From: a bacterium
GTDB taxonomy: Bacteria; Verrucomicrobiota; Verrucomicrobiia; Limisphaerales; J093
Reading direction: 5' to 3'
Assembly: GCA_021784265.1 (NCBI GenBank)
Contig: JAJXTA010000026.1
Span: forward strand, 1-12,640
Length of the DNA: 12,640 nucleotides
Within the stretch, counting starts at the first letter, position 1. Every line of letters begins with the position of its first letter. The notes under the pieces were generated by a model that was given only the letters and a program-made list of their open reading frames with translations, was not told where the DNA came from and ran no database searches. The position numbers and the translations under genes are program-made. Below are positions 7,288-12,640 of this stretch, one piece after another.

Positions 7288-8039
7288 TGGGCACCTACCT
7301 CACCCTGGTGCGGCGGGAACTGGGCGGTTATTTCTTCTCGCTGACCGGCTACGTGGTGATCGCGACCGTGCTGCTCCTGTTGGGGATCAGTTTTGCCGTG
7401 ATGCTGGGGGCGTACAACGGCCAGGCATTGGACGCGCCGTTGACCGAGCTGTTCTACAGCACCATGTTCTTCTGGCTCATCCCCTTGATCTCCGCCCCCG
7501 TCATCTGCATGCGGCTGTTCGCGCTGGAGAAATTCTCCGGCACCTTCGAGACGCTCATGACGACGCCGGTGAGCGACCGGCAGGTGGTCGGGGCGAAGTT
7601 CACGGCCGGGTGGCTCTTCTACGCGCTGACGTGGCTGCCGTTGCTGGCGTGCCTGCGCATCGTGCATAATTTCACCACCCAGGGCACCCCTTTTGACTGG
7701 CCGGTGGTGGGCACCACCTTCGCGGGCATCCTCTTGCTGGGCGCGCTCTACGTCGCGATGGGGTGTCTGGCCTCGGCGGTGACCCGCAACCAGATCATTG
7801 CCGCCATGCTCAGCTTCGCCCTCGGGATTTCCCTCTTCCTGCTGAGCTTCTTGAAATTCAGTGTGACCTCCCAAGCCGGCTGGGTGGCCAAGACCGCCGA
7901 TTACGTCTGCCTCATCGATCACATGGAAGACTTCGCCCGGGGGGTGGTGGACACGCGCGAGGTGACCTTCTACTTGAGCTTCACAGTGCTATTCCTGTTC
8001 CTAACCCTCAAGGTGGTCGAGAGCCGGCGATGGAAATAG
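7287..8039 (+). CDS. ABC-2 type permease, GldF-like
   Basis: A 250-residue polytopic membrane protein starting at ATG 7287, whose A is the last base of the upstream TGA. The N-terminus MGTYLTLVRREL precedes about six hydrophobic segments, near residues 18-38, 54-75, 108-126, 141-163, 170-190 and 225-243. After TM2 comes R-x-x-ALEK-x-SGT-x-E-x-L-x-TTPVS (about 75-93), the coupling motif typical of ABC-2 permeases that contacts the ATPase. The length suits a GldF-type subunit rather than a GldF-GldG fusion. With the ATPase it should form the inner-membrane transport core, probably as a homodimer. It is followed after 1 bp by the GldG-like gene. The substrate is unknown. Confidence 0.92.
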   Translation: MGTYLTLVRRELGGYFFSLTGYVVIATVLLLLGISFAVMLGAYNGQALDAPLTELFYSTMFFWLIPLISAPVICMRLFALEKFSGTFETLMTTPVSDRQVVGAKFTAGWLFYALTWLPLLACLRIVHNFTTQGTPFDWPVVGTTFAGILLLGALYVAMGCLASAVTRNQIIAAMLSFALGISLFLLSFLKFSVTSQAGWVAKTADYVCLIDHMEDFARGVVDTREVTFYLSFTVLFLFLTLKVVESRRWK

Positions 8040-8040
8040 C

Positions 8041-9537
8041 ATGAGCCCCGACGCCCCGCAGCCCTCGAGTTTCTCCCCCTGGCGCCGGCTGGGAATTGGC
8101 TTCAACGTGGCGCTCTCGGCGGTGCTGCTCCTGGCCGTGGTGCTCATGGTCAACTACCTGGCCGCCCGACACTTTCGGCGGCTGGAATGGGTGGGGCACG
8201 CCCGCTTCAGCCTTTCCCCGCAGACCAAGCGGGTGCTGGAGGCCCTCACCAATCAAGTCCGCGTGAGCGTCTTGTTTGACCGGGAAGCGCCCCTGTTTGG
8301 CTACGTCTCCGGGCTCCTCAAACAGTATGCCTACGCCTGTCCCAAGGTGAGCGTCGAGGCGGTGGATTACACCCGCAACCCGGACCGGGCCCGCCTCTTG
8401 ATCGAGAAGTACCAGCTCCCGCCGACAGCGGGCGACCAGGTGGTCTTTGACCTCGACGGCCGGACCAAGGTCGTGGCGGCCAGCGAGATGTCCGTCTATG
8501 ACTGGTCCGGGGTGCTCAAAGGGGAAAAGGAGGTGCATCGGATCGGGTTCAAGGGCGAAGCGCTGTTCACCGCGGCGCTGGCCAGTCTGCTGGAGGGGCG
8601 GGCGCCGGTGGCCTATTTCCTGCAAGGGCACGGCGAGCACAACCCCGCGGGCACCGAGGGAGTGGACGGCTATGCCAGCTTCACCCGGCTCCTCCAGCAC
8701 AAGAATATCGCCCCCAAGGTCCTCAGCCTGGTGGGCGAGGCGGCCATCCCGGCCGACTGCCAGCTCCTGATCGTCGCCGGGCCGAAAGACCCGCTGGAGC
8801 CCGCCGAGGTGGAGAAGATCGGCAAGTACCTGGAGGGGGGCGGCCGGCTGCTGGCGTTGCTCAGTTACAACTACCGGGCCAACTATCACCTCAGCGGCCT
8901 GGAGCGGCTCTTGATCAACTGGGGGGTGCTGGTGGGCGAGAACCTGGTGGTTGATCGCAGCCACTCGACCCAGGCGGGGACCGATTTGGTGTGCACCAAT
9001 TTTTCACCCCATCCCGTCGTCCGCCCGCTCTACGGTCGGGCGATCCACTTGTTCCTGGCCAGCTCGGTGTCGCCCTTGCCCGGGGCGGGCAGCCCGGACG
9101 CCGCGCGGGCCCAGACCCTGGTGGCGACGAGCCCCGAAGGCTTCACCGCCAGCGAACGGACCGGGGACGCGCTCCGGTTTAACCCGACCCGGGATGTGCG
9201 GGGGGTGATCCCGCTGATCGTGGCGGTGGAGAAAGGGAGCATGCAGGGGGTGAGCGCGGACCGGCTGTCCACGCGGCTGATTGTGGCGGGCGATTCCATC
9301 TTCTTATGCAATCAAGCCATCGAAGGCAGCGCTAACCTCGAGTTTGCCAGCTTGGCGGTCAACTGGCTCCTGGACCGGCCGCAATATCTGGCCGGCATCT
9401 CCCCGCGCCCCGTCCGTGAGTACCACCTCACCCTGACCCAAGGCGAGCTGGTCCGGGTGCGGTGGATTCTGTTGGTCGGCTTGCCGGGGGCGGTGCTGCT
9501 GGTGGGACTGCTGGTCTGGGTGCGCCGGCGGAGCTGA
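8041..9537 (+). CDS. GldG-like ABC auxiliary protein
   Basis: A 498-residue protein of the GldG/ABC_transp_aux type. An N-terminal membrane anchor (about 21-41) and a C-terminal one (about 474-494, then RRRS) flank a large extracytoplasmic region. That region starts with an LSPQTKRVLEAL segment and a thioredoxin-like strand pattern (VRVSVLFD, then VEAVDYTRNPD). It contains the GHGEHNP motif at 196-202, which I associate with GldG, then a strand/helix region with GGGRLLALL (267-274) and GDSIFL (417-422). In the family it works beside the GldA/GldF pair as a substrate-handling or structural partner, without its own ATPase. It begins 1 bp after the permease stop, so translation is probably coupled. 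No truncation or missing segment is apparent. Confidence 0.9.
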   Translation: MSPDAPQPSSFSPWRRLGIGFNVALSAVLLLAVVLMVNYLAARHFRRLEWVGHARFSLSPQTKRVLEALTNQVRVSVLFDREAPLFGYVSGLLKQYAYACPKVSVEAVDYTRNPDRARLLIEKYQLPPTAGDQVVFDLDGRTKVVAASEMSVYDWSGVLKGEKEVHRIGFKGEALFTAALASLLEGRAPVAYFLQGHGEHNPAGTEGVDGYASFTRLLQHKNIAPKVLSLVGEAAIPADCQLLIVAGPKDPLEPAEVEKIGKYLEGGGRLLALLSYNYRANYHLSGLERLLINWGVLVGENLVVDRSHSTQAGTDLVCTNFSPHPVVRPLYGRAIHLFLASSVSPLPGAGSPDAARAQTLVATSPEGFTASERTGDALRFNPTRDVRGVIPLIVAVEKGSMQGVSADRLSTRLIVAGDSIFLCNQAIEGSANLEFASLAVNWLLDRPQYLAGISPRPVREYHLTLTQGELVRVRWILLVGLPGAVLLVGLLVWVRRRS

Positions 9538-9539
9538 CC

Positions 9540-9545
9540 GGAGGA
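9540..9545 (+). promoter_or_regulatory. Shine-Dalgarno of the DUF4340 gene
   Basis: GGAGGA sits in the 18-bp gap after the GldG-like stop, 10 nt upstream of ATG 9556. It supports that start and independent ribosome loading on this large gene. Confidence 0.7.
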
Positions 9546-9555
9546 CGACTCGAGC

Positions 9556-11361
9556 ATGAACCCGCGCACGACCGGCTGGTTGGTCTTCCTGGCTCTGGGC
9601 CTGGGGGCGTTCATCTTTTTCTACGAACGCCGCACTCCGGACACCGAGCAGGCGCTGGCCCGGGCCGCCCGCCTCTTCCCTGACTTCGCCCCGCGGGATG
9701 TGACGAGCGTCGAGATCGTCACGGGCGCCAACCCGATGCTGGCCTTGGAGCGACACGCGGACCGTTGGCGGTTCCGGGCGCCGGTGCCGTATGCGGCGGA
9801 CGCCGGCGGGGTCGAGCAGTTACTGAGCGCGGTCCAGGGGCTCCAGCGGCGGGGCACGGTCCCGGCGCAGGAGGTGCTGGCCCAGACCAACGGGTTGGCG
9901 GCGTTCGGTCTGCAGCCGCCCCGCGCCATCGTGGTGCTCCATCAGGCCAAGCAGCGGACCGAACTGCATCTGGGGCTGCACACCATCTTTGGCAACCAAG
10001 TCTATTTGGAGGTCGTCGGCCGCAGCGGCCTCGTTGCCATCGACGCCGGCTTCACCAACGCCTTGCCGGCCTCGGAGAACGCCTGGCGCGACCGTCAACT
10101 GGTGAGCCTGGCCGGGGTGGAGTACAACCGGATCGAGACCCGTCCCGGGGGCTTCACCATCGTGCGCGGGCCGGTCTGGCAGATGACCAAACCGTTGCTG
10201 ACCCTGGCCAACAACGCCAAGCTCGAGACCTTGCTCCAGCGGCTCCAACTCGGGCGGGTCGCGGAGTTCGTCACCGACGATCCGCGGGCGGACCTGGAGC
10301 CTTACGGCCTGCAGCCGCCCGAGCGCGAGCTGGTGCTGGCACAGGATACCAACGAGGTGGTGGTTCTCCAGATGGGCAAGAGCCCCACCAACACCCCCAA
10401 TCAGGTCTATGTCCGCTTGCTGAGCCATACCAACGTGGTCTTGGTTGATCGGACCGTGGTGGCGCCGTGGTTGGGCAGTTACCGCGACTTCTACGACCAC
10501 CGGTTGATGGTCTTCCGACCGGAGGCGGTCGACCGGATCGAGGCGCGGGCCGCGGAAGACTTCGCCCTGCAACGGGGCACCAACGGGCTCTGGCGCATCG
10601 TCGCGCCGTTCGCCGCCCCAGCGGACACCGGCTTGGTCGCGGAGCTGCTCGGCAACCTGGCCGAGCTGGAGTTTACCGACTTCGAGAAGGAGGTCGTCAC
10701 CGATTTCGCGCCGTACGGCCTGGCCCCGCCGCGGCGGCAGTACGTCTTGAAGGCGCTGCTCACCAACAACGTGCCCCTCCCCACCAATCAGATCGTCGCC
10801 CAAGTCGATTTCGGTCTGCCGCATGGGGCCACCTTCTTCGCCCGGCGCTCCCTCGAGAACTCGGTGGTCAACGCCGTCGATCCCGGCCGGCTGCCCCCCG
10901 CCGCCTTCGAGGTGCGCGACCGCCGGATTTGGGATTTTTCGACCAACCAAATCGTGAGCATCACCATCCAGCAGAACGGGCGGACCCGCACCCTGCTGCG
11001 CCGCGGCCCCTTCCGGTGGGAACATGCGCCGGGGTCGCAAGGGGTGCTCAACAATTTCAGCCTCGAGGAAGCGGCCTTCCGCCTCGGGCACCTCCGCGCC
11101 GAGCGTTGGGTGGCGCGGGGCCAGGACCAGCTCGCGCGCTACGGCATCCCGGCCCTGGACCACCAAGTCACGGTCGAGTTAACCCCAGGCAGCCAACCCC
11201 AGAGTCGCACCGTGCGCTTTGGCCGCCTCGGTCCCGGGGGCCGACCCTATGCCGCCGTCGAGTTGGGGGACCAACCCGGGCCGGTCATCTTCGAGTGTCC
11301 CGGCTCGATCTGGGATTTTGTGTTGAGTGACCTGACCGCGCCCCCGCCGCCGGGAGGTTAA
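9556..11361 (+). CDS. DUF4340 domain-containing protein with four repeated modules
   Basis: A 601-residue protein anchored by one N-terminal hydrophobic segment (about 7-23, then YERR), with the rest probably periplasmic. I see four copies of one module of about 130-140 residues, near 46-176, 177-308, 309-450 and 451-592. Each has an aromatic strand after a basic patch (W71, W208, W346, W488), a helix with spaced leucines, and a YGL-type turn (FGLQPP 117-122, YGLQPP 250-255, YGLAPP 387-392, YGIPAL 529-534). Each then has beta-strands with a V-x-FG/LG core. The YGL-x-PP signature is what I recognise as DUF4340 (known for one or two units; function unknown). Family members commonly sit beside GldA/F/G-type ABC genes, as here. 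It may act as a periplasmic scaffold for the transporter. I see no catalytic motif. The C-terminus is a short proline/glycine tail. Confidence 0.88.
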   Translation: MNPRTTGWLVFLALGLGAFIFFYERRTPDTEQALARAARLFPDFAPRDVTSVEIVTGANPMLALERHADRWRFRAPVPYAADAGGVEQLLSAVQGLQRRGTVPAQEVLAQTNGLAAFGLQPPRAIVVLHQAKQRTELHLGLHTIFGNQVYLEVVGRSGLVAIDAGFTNALPASENAWRDRQLVSLAGVEYNRIETRPGGFTIVRGPVWQMTKPLLTLANNAKLETLLQRLQLGRVAEFVTDDPRADLEPYGLQPPERELVLAQDTNEVVVLQMGKSPTNTPNQVYVRLLSHTNVVLVDRTVVAPWLGSYRDFYDHRLMVFRPEAVDRIEARAAEDFALQRGTNGLWRIVAPFAAPADTGLVAELLGNLAELEFTDFEKEVVTDFAPYGLAPPRRQYVLKALLTNNVPLPTNQIVAQVDFGLPHGATFFARRSLENSVVNAVDPGRLPPAAFEVRDRRIWDFSTNQIVSITIQQNGRTRTLLRRGPFRWEHAPGSQGVLNNFSLEEAAFRLGHLRAERWVARGQDQLARYGIPALDHQVTVELTPGSQPQSRTVRFGRLGPGGRPYAAVELGDQPGPVIFECPGSIWDFVLSDLTAPPPPGG

Positions 11362-11377
11362 CCGAGACGCCGCCGTT

Positions 11378-12640
11378 ATGACGGCCCGTCCGTCACCCCA
11401 CCCTCAACGGCTGTGGCGCCGGCTGCGGCGGTTGTTCCGCTGGTGCCGCATCCTTGTGTTAATGGGGCTGCTGGCCCTGCTCCTTGGGTTGCTCTACCTG
11501 AACCGGGTGGGCGCGCCCTCCTTCGTCAAAACCCAGCTCCAGACGGCGCTCCGCGCCCAGGGGCTGGACTTGGAATTTGCCCGGTTGCGGCTGCACTGGT
11601 ACCGGGGTTTGGTGGCCGAAGGGGTAACCCTGGCGGCCGCCGCCCGGCCGGCGGGGCCACAGCTCCAGTTGGGGGAGGTGGCGCTGCACCCGGACTACGC
11701 GGCGCTGTGTCGGCGGCAGTTTCGCGTGATGGGACTGAGCCTCCACGATGGTCGCTTGGTCTTACCGCTGGCCGCGAGCAACGAACCGCCCTCGACCCTG
11801 ACCCTCGACGGCATCGATACCCGCCTCCGCTTCCTGCCTCACGACCAATGGGAGCTGGAGGAGTTCACTGCCCGCTTTCTGGGAGTCAAACTGGGCCTGA
11901 CCGGCACGATCACCAACGCCCATCTCCTCCGCCGTTGGGGGTTGTCCAGCGCGGCGGGCGTGGGGGGCACCAACGCCTCCAACCCCGCCACGACGGAGGC
12001 CTGGCGGGTCACCGCCCGCCGCTTCCTCGAGGTGGCCCCACAGGTCCGGTTCCTTGCCCCCCCCGATCTCTGGTTCAACTTCCGCGGCGACGCCCGCCGG
12101 CCGGAGTCCTTCACCGCGCAGCTCCGCTGCCGGGCGGCGGATGCCCAAACCCCGTGGGGCAGCCTGAGCAACCTGGTGCTTATCGCCCGGCTGAACGACC
12201 CGCCCACCCCCAACGGGGGATTCCACGCCCGCTTGAGCCTGGCGGTGGACGATGCCCGGACGCGCTGGGCGGAGGTCCGGCGCGCGCGGTTGACGGTCGG
12301 CTGGCTCCAACCGGCCACCAACCCCTGGCCGCAACGGGTAGATTGGCGGCTCTACGCGCGCGAGATGCGAACCGCGCGGGCCGACCTCCAGCGGGCGACC
12401 CTGATCGGCCACAGCCTCCCGCTCCCGACAGCGCAGTGGCGGACCGAGTTCAGCCTGGCCACACAAACCATGACGACTCCCTGGGGCCGCTCGCGCGCGA
12501 ACACCATGTCGGCCTGGTTCACCCATTCCCTGACCCGCTTTGTGCCCCTGGACTGGGAGGCGAGTTTGCGGGTCACGCAGCTCCGCACCCGCTGGGGTGA
12601 GGTGGGCCAACTGCACCTGACCGCCAACCACTACGCCTCC
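11378..12640 (+). CDS. AsmA/TamB-like anchored envelope protein, 3' truncated
   Basis: The frame opens at ATG 11378 and has no stop before the window ends, giving 421 residues of a longer protein. A basic N-terminus (RLWRRLRRLFRW) precedes one transmembrane helix (about 24-42), so the body is periplasmic. Next comes a segment (about 50-87: helix, LDLEFARLRLHWYRGLVAEG, then V-T-L) typical of the start of AsmA-like proteins. The remainder is strand-rich, with alternating hydrophobic residues. T-x-W-G turns recur near W260, W297, W369 and W406, with a degenerate copy at 332-335. Such architecture suits a beta-groove protein that spans the periplasm and may carry lipid between membranes. No Shine-Dalgarno lies at the usual distance; GGGAGG at 11352-11357 is 20 nt away. 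ATG 11462 would cut into the membrane helix, so 11378 is preferred. It follows the DUF4340 stop by 16 bp. The AsmA assignment rests on architecture, not on a search. Confidence 0.75.
   Translation, partial: MTARPSPHPQRLWRRLRRLFRWCRILVLMGLLALLLGLLYLNRVGAPSFVKTQLQTALRAQGLDLEFARLRLHWYRGLVAEGVTLAAAARPAGPQLQLGEVALHPDYAALCRRQFRVMGLSLHDGRLVLPLAASNEPPSTLTLDGIDTRLRFLPHDQWELEEFTARFLGVKLGLTGTITNAHLLRRWGLSSAAGVGGTNASNPATTEAWRVTARRFLEVAPQVRFLAPPDLWFNFRGDARRPESFTAQLRCRAADAQTPWGSLSNLVLIARLNDPPTPNGGFHARLSLAVDDARTRWAEVRRARLTVGWLQPATNPWPQRVDWRLYAREMRTARADLQRATLIGHSLPLPTAQWRTEFSLATQTMTTPWGRSRANTMSAWFTHSLTRFVPLDWEASLRVTQLRTRWGEVGQLHLTANHYAS

Noticed and set aside
6292..8964. Three long minus-strand frames (6292-7251, 7170-7922, 8008-8964) that could be read as an antisense operon
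   Set aside because: They are low-complexity Q/H/G-rich shadows of the ATPase, permease and GldG-like genes, all of which have clear motifs or membrane segments.
6322..9537. Gliding motility or type IX secretion locus suggested by the GldA/F/G similarity
   Set aside because: No GldB, GldJ-N, Spr or Por-type genes are present, and GldA/F/G-like sets occur widely without gliding.
9820..11166. 448-residue minus-strand open frame opposite the DUF4340 gene
   Set aside because: The plus-strand frame shows a four-fold repeat and a membrane anchor; the antisense frame has no motif and no ribosome site that I can see.
11413..12600. 395-residue plus-strand frame near the right end
   Set aside because: It is out of frame with the AsmA-like reading frame, which opens at 11378 and stays open to the edge. 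The rejected frame is proline/glycine/arginine-rich with no membrane helix.

Overview
The window is high-GC DNA with dense coding and no mobile elements, RNA genes or CRISPR arrays. The gene set is a Gld-type ABC system with a GldG-like and a DUF4340 protein, a DUF2851 protein, and an AsmA-like protein. I recall this mix best from Verrucomicrobiota, perhaps the Limisphaerales/Pedosphaera side. That placement is inference from gene content, not a search.

Left block (1-3027, + strand): two coupled phosphorelay proteins. A hybrid histidine kinase, cut by the left edge, has PAS, HisKA, HATPase, receiver and C-terminal helical domains. It overlaps by 4 bp (ATGA) a second protein with the reverse order, receiver first and then HisKA/HATPase. 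Neither visible part carries a DNA-binding or enzymatic output domain.

Middle (3028-4939): a 261-bp convergent intergenic stretch with no convincing gene or terminator. Next is a minus-strand DUF2851 gene of unknown function, then a 127-bp divergent intergenic region with two inverted repeats upstream of the next operon.

Right block (4940-12640, + strand): a tight six-gene run. A signal-peptide-bearing HtrA/DegP-like protease with two PDZ domains overlaps a GldA-like ABC ATPase by 4 bp. The ATPase overlaps an ABC-2 permease by 1 bp, and the permease is 1 bp from a GldG-like auxiliary protein anchored at both ends. A DUF4340 protein built of four repeated modules follows after 18 bp. Last is an N-terminally anchored AsmA-like protein that runs off the right edge and carries a ~37-residue repeat.

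The spacing implies one transcript. The run reads as an envelope module: an ABC machine in the inner membrane, two large periplasm-facing partner proteins, a periplasmic quality-control protease, and an AsmA/TamB-like bridging protein. The substrate cannot be read from the sequence. The least-described points are the operon as a unit, the four-module DUF4340 protein, the repeat in the AsmA-like protein, and the nuclease-like motif spacing in the DUF2851 protein.
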